NCBI RefSeq assembly: GCF_003403295.1
Contig: NZ_QUWV01000013.1
Coordinates: 1-60,835, forward strand
From: Komagataeibacter melaceti
Lineage (GTDB): Bacteria > Pseudomonadota > Alphaproteobacteria > Acetobacterales > Acetobacteraceae
Direction: 5' to 3'
DNA length: 60,835 nt
Positions 19,088 to 28,051 of this stretch are shown here, in pieces. Under the pieces are notes generated by a model. It was given only the letters and a program-made list of their open reading frames with translations. It had not been told where the DNA came from and did not search any database. Numbering within the stretch: the stretch's first letter is position 1; every line of letters starts with the position of its first letter. Made by a program: the position numbers and the translations under genes.

Positions 19088-19125
19088 AAGGAAGTTTTTG
19101 GTGAAGCTTTTTTCCAAAAGCTTCG
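19088..19125 (+). repeat. Dispersed hairpin repeat, copy B (AAGCTT type)
   Basis: AAGGAAGTTTTTGGTGAAGC begins the copy. GAAGCTTTT (19103-19111) and AAAAGCTTC (19116-19124) form the hairpin. It matches 58930-58966 with few changes. It lies between the phospholipase stop and its terminator. Confidence 0.75.
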
Positions 19126-19143
19126 GATAGTCAGAATTATAAG

Positions 19144-19185
19144 AACGGTATCAGTGGGCGCACCTCTGATACCGTTTGTTTTTTT
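19144..19185 (+). terminator. Terminator of the phospholipase C gene
   Basis: An 11-bp perfect stem, AACGGTATCAG (19144-19154) and CTGATACCGTT (19166-19176), is followed by TG and seven T. It separates the gene from the convergent OprB gene. Confidence 0.9.
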
Positions 19186-19223
19186 CGCATTTTACAGTCG
19201 GGCCGCTGTGATCTGATGGGTGC

Positions 19224-20951
19224 CTAGAGCGTGACACCCGTTTCAAAATCAATGATCAGGGGATTTTTATACCGGTTGTTGCCCCCCGTGCTCCATATGT
19301 ACTGGGCACCCGGCCTGATGAGAAGCCACGGTGTGGGGCGCCAGCCATAGTTCAGTTCAATCGCGGGCTCGCCAGATGGTTTGTACACACCCTGCACGCC
19401 CGTGCCCTGTAGCTCATGCACCCAGTTTGTAAGCTTCGGATTGACCCAGAGCATTTTCATGCCAAAACTGACAGTGTCATTGGGGCGGTTCCAGAATGTT
19501 CCCTTGCGTGTCAGGCCTGCATCCACAAAATAGGGGGCAACCGATGTGCGCGGGTCGCCCCATGTAAAGGACGCAAAAAAGGATGTTCCCCTCTGGGCGT
19601 CCTTTCTGTCACGCTCAAGCATCCGGTCGAACTGGAACCAGCCGCCATACCGCCCACGGACATTTGCAACAGGCGCAACGGCCAGATATCGGGACGCAAT
19701 CCCGAAGTTTCCCAGTTGCGCGTACACGTTCTTGGTCTCTGTCGTATCCCAGTAACCACCAATTTTGACGTTGGTCTGGAGCGGGCCAGAATAATCATCC
19801 TTCCCGCCGCGATGCCAGACCAGCTGGAACGGAAGGAACGTGCCCGTTGCCCCGTGCAGGTTCATCTTCCACCCGTTATGAGTATTCGCGATAGTCGGGT
19901 CCACGGAATAGACACCAAACTGGATCGAGTAATGGTTGTTCCCGGCCGGGTAGAATTTCACCCATCCGCCGGGATGGGCCGTGGGGTAATAACTATAGCC
20001 TGAATTGAATGCGATGGATTGCGGCATGCCGCAGATTGCGTTGCTCTGGAACTGGCAGTAATTGTTCATACCCCAGTAAATGGACCATGTTTCAAAATCC
20101 GTTTCGGCGTTGATTTCACCCACATCTGTTGTCACGTAATGATTCCACGGCATTTCCCACGCCAGAAGCGTCAGGCGCACGGTGGGAGAGCCATAGATTT
20201 CCTGCGGGCTGTCCAGTGCGGGCAGTTTTTCTCCCAGTCCCTTGCCCGCGCGGGATGTGACCGTGAAATGGAACAGCCCGAGGTGGTAGCCTGTCAGTTT
20301 CTGGAGGTTGAAGTCCACGTTGATACCGAATTCATGGGCGTAACGGACATTGCGGGACCTGCCGCCCATGGGGTTTCCGGCGCTATCCTGAAAATAATGT
20401 CCGGTAATGGTGATGCCCCTGTTTATGAGCCATGGCCTTCGCCCCGCCCAGTTGCCGGTCATGGTGTCCTGTGTCAGCCAGTCATGAAAACTGGCGGGGA
20501 AAAGGCTGTGTTCCGTCGTGTCGGACAAAAGGACCGGAGCCTGCGTCGGGCTGGGGGCGGTAACCGTTGGCAAGGGGGCAGGCTGGATGGTTTTGGTCGG
20601 GTTGGGCGCATAATATTTGCGGCGGACATCTGACAGGTCGAGCGGCTTTGCCTTGTTGACGGAAACATTGTCCGGCGCCAGTTGTGCATGTGCAGTGCCT
20701 ATATGTGAAAAGAGCAGCGTCATGCCAAGGCACAGGAAACCTGCAGCACTCTGTCGCCGGACAGGCAGGTCGCGTATATTTGCGCTGTGTTTTATAAAGT
20801 CAGGTTTATACGGATTTACTTTGATCTCTGTTCTGCCATCATCGGGCAGTCTGGTATTTATTGGCTGATATGCCCTGTTTCCGGTCGGGCCTTTGATGGA
20901 ACGGTATTTCCATTCCTCTGCCTGATATATCTGGCGTGCCTGGTATACCAT
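19224..20951 (-). CDS. OprB-family carbohydrate-selective porin
   Basis: 575 aa. An outer-membrane beta-barrel for passive sugar uptake. The mature part carries OprB landmarks (DTMTGNWAGRRPWLINRGIT, then alternating aromatic strands) and ends at LIIDFETGVTL. ATG 20951 is chosen because GGAGA sits 7 nt before it. An odd point: the hydrophobic signal sequence (GFLCLGMTLLFSHIGTAHAQ) starts only about 70 residues in, after a charged, Tyr- and Lys-rich leader, and there is no good start codon immediately before it. A Pro/Thr-rich linker (about 120-150) precedes the barrel. A large palindrome lies 84-113 nt upstream. Acetic acid bacteria use such porins for sugars and polyols. Confidence 0.88.
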   Translation of the reverse strand: MVYQARQIYQAEEWKYRSIKGPTGNRAYQPINTRLPDDGRTEIKVNPYKPDFIKHSANIRDLPVRRQSAAGFLCLGMTLLFSHIGTAHAQLAPDNVSVNKAKPLDLSDVRRKYYAPNPTKTIQPAPLPTVTAPSPTQAPVLLSDTTEHSLFPASFHDWLTQDTMTGNWAGRRPWLINRGITITGHYFQDSAGNPMGGRSRNVRYAHEFGINVDFNLQKLTGYHLGLFHFTVTSRAGKGLGEKLPALDSPQEIYGSPTVRLTLLAWEMPWNHYVTTDVGEINAETDFETWSIYWGMNNYCQFQSNAICGMPQSIAFNSGYSYYPTAHPGGWVKFYPAGNNHYSIQFGVYSVDPTIANTHNGWKMNLHGATGTFLPFQLVWHRGGKDDYSGPLQTNVKIGGYWDTTETKNVYAQLGNFGIASRYLAVAPVANVRGRYGGWFQFDRMLERDRKDAQRGTSFFASFTWGDPRTSVAPYFVDAGLTRKGTFWNRPNDTVSFGMKMLWVNPKLTNWVHELQGTGVQGVYKPSGEPAIELNYGWRPTPWLLIRPGAQYIWSTGGNNRYKNPLIIDFETGVTL

Positions 20952-21034
20952 TTTTATCTCCACGATTATTTTTGTTTTGTGGGATAGGGAGTTCAGGTTG
21001 CTTTGGGGTGCCAGACTGCACGCGCAGGGGGAGT

Positions 21035-21064
21035 GCAATGCACGATATGGCCATCATGCATTGC
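21035..21064. promoter_or_regulatory. 30-bp palindrome upstream of oprB
   Basis: GCAATGCACGA (21035-21045) and TCATGCATTGC (21054-21064) are inverted repeats matching at 10 of 11 positions around an 8-nt centre, which itself contains ATGGCC. It lies 84 nt upstream of the OprB start. Size and symmetry suggest an operator for a LacI- or GntR-type regulator; no such gene is adjacent. Confidence 0.55.
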
Positions 21065-21179
21065 TTTTCATTTACATAAAATTTCTCTGGAACTGTATTT
21101 TATTGCGTTTTTTCTGGTTTTAAACAGGAAATAACTTATGGAATTAGTGTGTTGTTATGGAAAGTACATTTCCCCGCTA

Positions 21180-22775
21180 TCATGCGTTCCCGCGTATGAA
21201 GTCACTGGCCCGTTCAGCTATCATCACTGTTGGTGCGTTTGTATTGGAACCAATGATGGACGGCATGACCGAACTGTCACAGATACGGATACCGTCCAGC
21301 CCATGAATACGTAATTCCGGGTCAACAACGGACATTGCATCCCGCCCCATCTTGCAGGTGCACGTCGGATGATACGATGTCCGGCCATGCTCACGTGCAT
21401 AATTCTGAAACGCTTCCGGTGTTACTGTGTTTGCATCAAAATATCCTATTTTCCGAATATATTTACGCAGAGAGTGCTGGTTGAATATTTCAAGGCTGAT
21501 TTTGATACCTTCACACGAAATACGCAGGTCATCCGGGTCCGCCAGAAAATTCGGGTCCACGACTGGCGCATCCGCGGGGTTGGCAGATTGCAGTTTTACC
21601 GTGCCGCGTGACTTCGGGCGCAGGGTGTAGCTGTTTAACGTAATGCCCGATACCCCTTTGGGCACGGAACATACCCCGGCCTCAGCCCCGGCCCCTGCAA
21701 GGAAATGGAACTGCAGGTCAGGGCAGGGGGCATTGCGGTCCGCGTACCAGAATGCCCCGGCCTCGACCACATTGGATGTCACGGGGCCGGAATTGAACAT
21801 GGCATATTGCAGACCGGCCCAGAACATCCAGTGCATCTGGTTGTATTTGTTGAAACTTTCATGGTTTTTCAGTTCAGCGACAATGTCGATGCCGAAGTGA
21901 TCCTGCAAGTTCTCCCCAACCCCCGGCAGGTCCTGCACCACGCGGATGTCATGCTGCCGCAGGTGGGCGGCGGGGCCTACGCCCGAGAGCATCAGCAGCT
22001 TGGGCGTGCCAATCGCACCGGATGTCACCACTACTTCCTGATCCGCCTGCACGACATGCTGCGTGCCGCGCGCGATATACTCAACGCCCGTCGCCCGGTT
22101 GCCCGTGAACAGGATGCGCAGCACGCAGGCATTGGTAATGACATGCAGGTTGCGGCGTTTCAGGGCTGGACGCAGGTAACCACTCACTGTGGAGCAGCGG
22201 CGGTTATTGCGGATGGTCATCTGGTAAATGCCCGCCCCCTCCTGCGTGGGGCCGTTGAAATCCGGGTTGTAGGGCATGCCCATTTCCTGGCAGCTCTGCA
22301 CAAAGGCGCGCGTGACCGGGTTGGGCGTTGGCAGGTTCGACACACCAAGCGGGCCATCCGTGCCATGCCACGCCCCGGCCAGAAAGGTATTGCCCTCGGA
22401 GCGCAGCAGGTATTTCTGGATGTCCCTGAACCCCCAGCCTTCCGCCCCTTCTTCCACCCAGCGGTCATAATCGGAGGGGTGGCCACGGGTATAGACCTCG
22501 GCGTTGATTGATGAACCGCCGCCCAGAACCCTGGCCTGCACATACGGGATCTGCCGGTTGTTGGCATATTTCTGCGGCGCGGTGGTCAGGCCCCATGTCA
22601 GCGGGCCGGTCGTCATCTTGGCAAAGCCGATGGGCATGTGAATGAGGGGGTTGGTATCACGCCCGCCCGCTTCAATCAGGCACACCCGCGCGCTGGGGTT
22701 TTCCGACAGGTGCGCGGCGAGTACACATCCGGCCGAGCCCCCGCCAACAATGATATAGTCGAAACCCTGGGTCAT
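21180..22775 (-). CDS. GMC-family FAD oxidoreductase (choline/alcohol dehydrogenase type)
   Basis: 531 aa. It oxidises a primary alcohol to an aldehyde with FAD. The N-terminal ADP-binding motif YIIVGGGSAGCVLAAHL is at about 6-22, ARVLGGGSSINAEVYTRG is GMC signature 1 and GAIGTPKLLMLSGVGP is signature 2. The C-terminal active-site His in SYHPTCTCKMG and Asn in SNTNAPT are present. It lacks a signal peptide, unlike periplasmic dehydrogenases. ATG 22775 overlaps the TGA of the upstream aldehyde dehydrogenase, so the two are coupled and probably act in sequence (alcohol to aldehyde to acid). It resembles BetA, but no choline transporter or BetI is present, so I do not assign choline. Confidence 0.87.
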   Translation of the reverse strand: MTQGFDYIIVGGGSAGCVLAAHLSENPSARVCLIEAGGRDTNPLIHMPIGFAKMTTGPLTWGLTTAPQKYANNRQIPYVQARVLGGGSSINAEVYTRGHPSDYDRWVEEGAEGWGFRDIQKYLLRSEGNTFLAGAWHGTDGPLGVSNLPTPNPVTRAFVQSCQEMGMPYNPDFNGPTQEGAGIYQMTIRNNRRCSTVSGYLRPALKRRNLHVITNACVLRILFTGNRATGVEYIARGTQHVVQADQEVVVTSGAIGTPKLLMLSGVGPAAHLRQHDIRVVQDLPGVGENLQDHFGIDIVAELKNHESFNKYNQMHWMFWAGLQYAMFNSGPVTSNVVEAGAFWYADRNAPCPDLQFHFLAGAGAEAGVCSVPKGVSGITLNSYTLRPKSRGTVKLQSANPADAPVVDPNFLADPDDLRISCEGIKISLEIFNQHSLRKYIRKIGYFDANTVTPEAFQNYAREHGRTSYHPTCTCKMGRDAMSVVDPELRIHGLDGIRICDSSVMPSIIGSNTNAPTVMIAERASDFIRGNA

Positions 22776-24271
22776 GATGCAATCCAGTGGGAACGGTCGC
22801 CTGTTTCGATATGGACGGATTTGGCCTGCGTGTATTCCTCCACACCCAGAAGGCCGGTTTCCCGCCCCCATCCGGACTGCTTGAAACCGCCGGTTGGCGT
22901 TTCCGGCCCACCCGCCATGATGGTGTTGACCCAGAAACGTCCGGCCCGCACACGCCGCGTTACGCATAGCGCCTGGTCTATGTTCTTGGACCATACCGAG
23001 GCTGCCAGCCCGTAAACGGTATCATTTGCCAGCGCGATGGCTTCATCCAGCGTATCGAAATGAAAGGATGACAGGACGGGGCCGAATATTTCCTCCCGCG
23101 CGATGGACATGGAGGGCGTGACACCAGAAAACAGGGTGGGAGCGATATAACGCCCCTTTCCACATTCCAGCGCATCACCCCCGGTGAGCACCCGCGCGCC
23201 TTCGGCCTTTCCCTTGGCAATGTAGCCAAGGATCGTTTCATTCTGGGCCGCGGTGGTGATGGCGCCCACCTGTGTCTGCGGGTCGAACGGGTCGCCCACC
23301 CGGATCTTCTTCATTTTCTCGGCAAGGATGCGCTCGAACCTGTCCGCCACCGTGCGCTCCACGATCAGGCGGCTGGAGGAAACACAGCACTGCCCCGTAT
23401 TGAAGCTTATGCCAAATGCCGCACCATCGGCAGCATCCTCCAGATTGGCGTCCGCGAATACGATGATGGGATTTTTGCCCCCCAGCTCAAGGCCAAGTTT
23501 CTTGAGGTTGCTGTCACCCGATGCATGAACGCATGAACGCCCCACGGCGGTTGACCCGGTAAAGGAGAGCATGTCCACATCACGGTGTTCCGCCAGTGCC
23601 TGCCCGATACTGCGCCCGGTTCCGGTCACGACGTTATAGACCCCGGCAGGCAGGCCCGCATCGGTAAGGATATCGGCCAGGATCAGGGTTGTGGCGCTTG
23701 TCACTTCGGCGGGTTTGACCACCAGCGTGCAGCCTGATGCCAGAATGAAAGGCACGCGCTCGCACAGGATGAGGAAAGGGAAGTTCCACGGCGTAATCAG
23801 CCCGACAACCCCGACCGGCTCACGCAGCACCATACCAAACAGGTTGTCGCCCAGGTTATTGAAGCTTTCACCATGAAGAAGGCGTGCGGCACCTGCCGCG
23901 GTTTCAAAGCACGCAATACAGTGGTCGATCTCCCCACGGGCCTGGGCGATCGGTTTGCCGTTTTCCAGTACTTCCCATGTGGCGATTTCATCGCGGCGCC
24001 TGCGGATGCCCTCGGCCGCGCGCAGCAGTACGCCCGCGCGCGCACCGCCCGGCAGGCCGGCCCAGCGGCGGTCTTCAAATGCCAGCCGGGCGGCGGCCAC
24101 GGCGTCATCTACATCCTCGGGCGTGCAGCGTGATGTGCGTGTGACCGGCAGATCATGGCTGGGGGAGTTGCGTTCAAACAGTTCCCGGCCCCTGCGCCAT
24201 GCGCCATTGATAAAGAAACCGAATTCGCGCGGGGTTTTCGGTAACGTAACCCCGTGTGTCATCTCGTGCAT
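22772..24271 (-). CDS. NAD-dependent aldehyde dehydrogenase, paired with GMC enzyme
   Basis: 499 aa. It has TPWNFPF, FTGSTAVG, the general-base Glu in LELGGKNP and the catalytic Cys in NTGQCCVSSSRL, so it should be active. The second Cys of the CC pair is common in betaine- and hydroxy-aldehyde dehydrogenases. ATG 24271 has GAGAGG 6 nt upstream; the frame stays open further upstream without homology. First gene of the two-gene operon with the GMC oxidoreductase, divergent from the acyl-CoA dehydrogenase operon. The combination suggests conversion of an alcohol to a carboxylic acid that the CoA-transferase of the island could then activate. Confidence 0.9.
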   Translation of the reverse strand: MHEMTHGVTLPKTPREFGFFINGAWRRGRELFERNSPSHDLPVTRTSRCTPEDVDDAVAAARLAFEDRRWAGLPGGARAGVLLRAAEGIRRRRDEIATWEVLENGKPIAQARGEIDHCIACFETAAGAARLLHGESFNNLGDNLFGMVLREPVGVVGLITPWNFPFLILCERVPFILASGCTLVVKPAEVTSATTLILADILTDAGLPAGVYNVVTGTGRSIGQALAEHRDVDMLSFTGSTAVGRSCVHASGDSNLKKLGLELGGKNPIIVFADANLEDAADGAAFGISFNTGQCCVSSSRLIVERTVADRFERILAEKMKKIRVGDPFDPQTQVGAITTAAQNETILGYIAKGKAEGARVLTGGDALECGKGRYIAPTLFSGVTPSMSIAREEIFGPVLSSFHFDTLDEAIALANDTVYGLAASVWSKNIDQALCVTRRVRAGRFWVNTIMAGGPETPTGGFKQSGWGRETGLLGVEEYTQAKSVHIETGDRSHWIAS

Positions 24272-24660
24272 TGACGGCCTCTCTGTTATCGTGAACCGCT
24301 CATTATGTTCATGGCGGCCATTGCTGTTGCGTGAACCGACCTGCTGCCGAAGCAGATTGAGAAATACCCGGACTCCCTGAACGTAAGGAAAAAGGAGTCG
24401 TTTCATGAAAATATTCATGTAACGTGACGGGGTATGTAATTTGTGTTCAGAAAAAATGCAGAACTATACCCGCATTATGGTTTGCAGATGTCTCTGCTTT
24501 CTTATGGATTTACATATAATGAGCAGCGCGTGCGCGACGGATGCTGCATGGTCTGGGCCATATCCATTGGTCGATGTCCTGTCTTCTTGTTCTGTGTTCC
24601 GCCGGTTCGAGCCGGTGGGACTTATTCGGGACAACATCACCTGATGCATCATCTGGGATG

Positions 24661-24672
24661 CACCATCTGGTT
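24661..24672 (-). promoter_or_regulatory. Weak copy of the AACCAG-type operator
   Basis: Read on the minus strand this is AACCAGATGGTG, preceded by TACGT and followed by CAT. Over a 20-bp window it agrees with the strong site at 24951 at 16 positions. It is about 390 bp from the aldehyde dehydrogenase start, so it may serve the minus-strand operon or be an auxiliary site. Confidence 0.35.
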
Positions 24673-24950
24673 ACGTATGTGATAGAGGGTACAGACCACA
24701 GGGTTAATTCATATTTATGTGATCTTTAGGTATATCTAAAAAATATGGATAGCATCGGGAATCCGTCTGGCCACAATGTCGGCCCGGCTGGCGGCGACAT
24801 GCTGGCGGGAAACCGGCACTCTGTGGAAAATTCTGTAATACGGATCATCGCACGAACACTTGCATGTGATCGTTATTATTTAAAAACACAGGAAAACAAA
24901 AAATAGACGCCCGTATTTGTACTTGCCATTCAGGGGTGAAGAATGTATGT

Positions 24951-24962
24951 AACCAGTTAGTT
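24951..24962 (+). promoter_or_regulatory. Candidate TetR operator of the acyl-CoA dehydrogenase operon
   Basis: AACCAGTTAGTT with TATGT before and CATAT after. Positions 1-3 and 10-12 are complementary (AAC/GTT). It ends 24 nt before the chosen ATG 24987, where a repressor would block transcription. Near-identical elements stand at 31862 and 38595. Confidence 0.6.
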
Positions 24963-24986
24963 CATATAAGAGCAGGAATTGCCGGA

Positions 24987-26129
24987 ATGTATCTGAACGA
25001 GACACAGGAACAGGTGCGCGACACCGCGCGCGCTTTCGCCGAGGAAGTCATCCGCCCCGCCGCCGAGGCACTGGACCGCGACGAGCGCTTCCCCTCTGAA
25101 ATATACGATGAGATGGCAAAGGTCGGCCTGTTCGGAATTGGCGTTCCGGAAGAACTGGGCGGCCCCGGATTCGATACGCTGACCTATGCCGTGGTGATGG
25201 AGGAACTCTCACGCGGCTATGCCAGCGTGGCGGATCAGTGCGGTCTGGTTGAGCTGATTTCCACGCTGCTGGTCCGCCATGGCACGCCTACGCAGCAGAA
25301 GATGCTGCCCGAAGTGATCAGCATGCAGCGCAAGGTGGCGTACTGCATTACCGAGGCGGAGGCCGGGACGGATGTCTCGGGCATCCGCACAACGGCTGAA
25401 AAGGATGGGGATGGCTGGGTCCTTAATGGCGGAAAGCTGTGGATTCATAACGCTCCCATAGCTGATACCGGCTTTGTCCTCGCCCGCACGGACAGGGAGG
25501 CAGGCAATCGTGGCATGTCGATCTTTGTCGTTGATCTTCATGCCCAGGGTGTGGAGCGCGGGCCGAAGGAGCATAAGATGGGGCAGCGCGCCAGCCAGGT
25601 TGGCGGCCTTACCTTTTCCGATGTGCGCCTTGGGTCTGATGCCCTGCTGGGGCAGGCCGGGCGCGGGTTCCATATGATGATGAGCGTGCTGGACAAGGGG
25701 CGCGTCGGGATTGCAGCACTTGCGGTCGGCATTGCGCAGGCGGGGCTTGAAGCCGCCGTGGATTACGCGGCCACGCGCAAGCAGTTTGGCAGGCAGATAT
25801 CCGAATTTCAGGGCGTGCAATGGCTGCTGGCCGATATGGCGAAGGATATCGAGGCCGCGCGCCTGCTGGTCCATTCGGCCGCCGTCAAGATCGACCGTGG
25901 GCTTGACGCGACACGTTCATGTTCCATGGCCAAATGCTTTGCGGGTGACATGGCGGTTGCCCGCACGGCTGATGCGGTGCAGGTGTTTGGCGGGTCGGGC
26001 TATATTCGCGGCTTTGAGGTCGAACGCCTGTATCGCGATGCCAAGATTACGCAGATCTATGAAGGCACCAACCAGATCCAGCGCATGATCATCGCGCGTG
26101 AACTGCTGAAAAAGGGTGCCCGCGCATGA
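24987..26129 (+). CDS. Acyl-CoA dehydrogenase family protein
   Basis: 380 aa. An FAD enzyme that introduces an alpha,beta double bond into an acyl-CoA and gives its electrons to ETF. Typical blocks are YCITEAEAGTDVSGI, KLWIHNAPIADTGFVLARTD and QVFGGSGYIRGFEVERLYRD. The catalytic Glu of the short-chain group is in IYEGTNQIQR near the C-terminus. ATG 24987 has AGGA 9 nt upstream and keeps the operator outside the gene. It leads an operon whose last two genes encode its ETF partner. Because the neighbours are sugar-type enzymes and an ABC sugar importer, the substrate is probably a short, possibly hydroxylated acyl-CoA rather than a fatty acid. The next gene overlaps by ATGA. Confidence 0.92.
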   Translation: MYLNETQEQVRDTARAFAEEVIRPAAEALDRDERFPSEIYDEMAKVGLFGIGVPEELGGPGFDTLTYAVVMEELSRGYASVADQCGLVELISTLLVRHGTPTQQKMLPEVISMQRKVAYCITEAEAGTDVSGIRTTAEKDGDGWVLNGGKLWIHNAPIADTGFVLARTDREAGNRGMSIFVVDLHAQGVERGPKEHKMGQRASQVGGLTFSDVRLGSDALLGQAGRGFHMMMSVLDKGRVGIAALAVGIAQAGLEAAVDYAATRKQFGRQISEFQGVQWLLADMAKDIEAARLLVHSAAVKIDRGLDATRSCSMAKCFAGDMAVARTADAVQVFGGSGYIRGFEVERLYRDAKITQIYEGTNQIQRMIIARELLKKGARA

Positions 26130-26893
26130 GACAGGTGGCCCTTGTTACCGGGTCGTCACGCGGGATCGGCCTTGCTGCGGCGCAGGCCCTTGCGCAGGCC
26201 GGTTTCGCGGTGGCGGTCAATGGCCCGGTGGAAGACGAGGAACTGCATGCGGCAATCGGGCAGATGCAGTCCCTTGGCGCGCCGATCATGGCGGCGGCGT
26301 TTGATGTGGGTGATGTCAGCGTGCATGCGGACAGTCTGGCGCGGATAGAAGACCAGCTTGGCCCGTTGACCACGCTGGTCAATAACGCCGGTGTGGGCGT
26401 GCTCCAGCGCGGCGACCTGCTTGATGTGACGGAGGCGAGCTGGGACCGTTGCCACGCCATCAACGCCCGCGCGCTGTTTTTCCTGTCACAGGCCTTTGCC
26501 CGCCGCCTGCTCGGGCGCAGGCGTGATGCGGAACTGTTTTATTCCATTGTGAATGTTACATCGTCCAACGCCATGGCCGTGGCGGTGCAGCGGGCCGAAT
26601 ACTGTGCATCGAAAGCGGCGGCGGCCATGGTATCAAAGGCCTTTGCGGTCAGGCTCGGCCCGGAAAACATTGCCGTTTACGATGTGCAGCCCGGCCTGAT
26701 CGCAACCGACATGACCGCATCGGTCATCGGGACGTACCGCCAGCGCGCGGAAGATGGCCTGACGCTGATGCCACGCATCGGCACGCCCGAGGACATGGGC
26801 GGCATTATCGCGACCCTTGCAACCGGCAAGCTTCCCTACACGACCGGGCAGGTCATTTCGGCTGATGCCGGAATGCTTGTGCCCCGTTTCTGA
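26126..26893 (+). CDS. Short-chain dehydrogenase/reductase (SDR), 3-ketoacyl reductase-like
   Basis: 255 aa. The cofactor motif TGSSRGIG is at 8-15 and NNAGVG near 90. The catalytic Ser is in VTSSNAM and the Tyr/Lys in EYCASKAAA. The C-terminus TGQVISADAGM is the usual SDR end. It would interconvert a hydroxyl and a keto group with NAD(P)(H), perhaps on the product of the acyl-CoA dehydrogenase after hydration. The start codon overlaps the previous stop. Three residues (REA-like charged surface) aside, nothing is unusual. Substrate unknown. Confidence 0.88.
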   Translation: MRQVALVTGSSRGIGLAAAQALAQAGFAVAVNGPVEDEELHAAIGQMQSLGAPIMAAAFDVGDVSVHADSLARIEDQLGPLTTLVNNAGVGVLQRGDLLDVTEASWDRCHAINARALFFLSQAFARRLLGRRRDAELFYSIVNVTSSNAMAVAVQRAEYCASKAAAAMVSKAFAVRLGPENIAVYDVQPGLIATDMTASVIGTYRQRAEDGLTLMPRIGTPEDMGGIIATLATGKLPYTTGQVISADAGMLVPRF

Positions 26894-26901
26894 GAACTGT
26901 C

Positions 26902-28050
26902 ATGAAAATCGCACTGCCTGACCAGACCGGGCGGAAGGTGGACTACCTTCTGGCCGGAACGCCACTCCCCCCAACCGTGCTGCCGCCCGACCCGGTGCGG
27001 GTTGTCTATTCGGCGGCCCATGTCACGGCGGACCCGTTTGCCGCGACCGATCCCTCCGGGCAGGCCGCGATTGACTGGGATACGACGCTGGCCTTCCGCC
27101 GCCACCTTGCCAGCCTGGGGCTTGGCATTGCCGAGGCAATGGACACCGCACAGCGTGGCATGGGGCTGGACTGGTCCCGCTCGCTTGAACTGATCCGACG
27201 CACAAGGGCCGAACTGCCTGATGCGCTGGTGGCGAACGGTTGCGGGACCGACCAGCTTGATCCGCGTGACGTTACATCCGTCGATCAGGTCATCCGCGCC
27301 TATCTTGAACAGGCCGAGGCCATTCAGGCGGTTGGCGGGCGCATTATCCTCATGGCCAGCCGCGCGCTCGTTCAGGTGGCGAAAACGCCCGATGATTACA
27401 TCCGGGTCTATCGCACCGTGCTGGCCAGCGCGGATGCCCCCGTCATCCTGCACTGGCTGGGGGACATGTTCGACCCGGCGCTGAAGGGATACTGGGGCAC
27501 GGATGATTTCTCGGGCGCGCTGGAAACGGTGCTGTCCATCATCGGGGAAAACAGGTCGCGCATTGACGGCATCAAGATCTCCCTGCTGGACAAGGAAAAG
27601 GAGATCATCATGCGCCGCCGCCTGCCCGCGGGCGTGCGGATGTACACGGGGGATGACTTCAATTACCCCGAACTCATCGAGGGGGATGCGCAGGGGTTCA
27701 GCCATGCGCTGCTGGGCATTTTTGATCCGCTGGCCATTGCCGCGGCACAGGCGGTCAGTAGGCTGGGGGCGGGGGACGCTGCGGGGTTTCGCGCCATACT
27801 TGACCCCACCGTACCGCTGGCGCGGCTGATCTTTCGCGCGCCAACCCAGTATTACAAGACGGGTGTGGTGTTTCTTGCATGGCTGAATGGCTTTCAGGAT
27901 CATTTCATCATGCTCAACGGTGCGCAGGCCATGCGGCCGCTGCCCTATTTTACGGAGATATTCAGGCTGGCGGATGGCTGTGGCCTGTTGCGTGAGCCTG
28001 AACTGGCCGTGCACCGCATGAAATCCCTGCTGGCAGTGTACGGGGCATGA
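26902..28050 (+). CDS. DUF993 family TIM-barrel protein, dihydrodipicolinate-synthase-like
   Basis: 382 aa. It matches the DUF993 family, annotated in many genomes as dihydrodipicolinate synthase family because of a class I aldolase-type (beta/alpha)8 fold. Segments typical of such barrels are visible: VVYSAAHVTADPF near the N-terminus, VANGCGTDQLDP, APVILHWLGDMFDP and IDGIKISLLDKEKE. The Lys in GIKISLLDK is a plausible Schiff-base residue by analogy with DapA/NanA, which is my inference. No reaction is established for the family. In this operon it sits between an SDR and an isomerase-like barrel, so it is the best candidate for carbon-carbon bond cleavage. Confidence 0.82.
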   Translation: MKIALPDQTGRKVDYLLAGTPLPPTVLPPDPVRVVYSAAHVTADPFAATDPSGQAAIDWDTTLAFRRHLASLGLGIAEAMDTAQRGMGLDWSRSLELIRRTRAELPDALVANGCGTDQLDPRDVTSVDQVIRAYLEQAEAIQAVGGRIILMASRALVQVAKTPDDYIRVYRTVLASADAPVILHWLGDMFDPALKGYWGTDDFSGALETVLSIIGENRSRIDGIKISLLDKEKEIIMRRRLPAGVRMYTGDDFNYPELIEGDAQGFSHALLGIFDPLAIAAAQAVSRLGAGDAAGFRAILDPTVPLARLIFRAPTQYYKTGVVFLAWLNGFQDHFIMLNGAQAMRPLPYFTEIFRLADGCGLLREPELAVHRMKSLLAVYGA

Positions 28051-28051
28051 G

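Larger units (their letters stand above)
24272..24986. other. Divergent promoter region between two catabolic operons
   Basis: This 715-bp region between the GMC/aldehyde dehydrogenase operon and the acyl-CoA dehydrogenase operon is AT-rich and holds no convincing gene. It contains one strong (24951) and one weak (24661) copy of the AACCAG-type element described separately. Confidence 0.5.
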
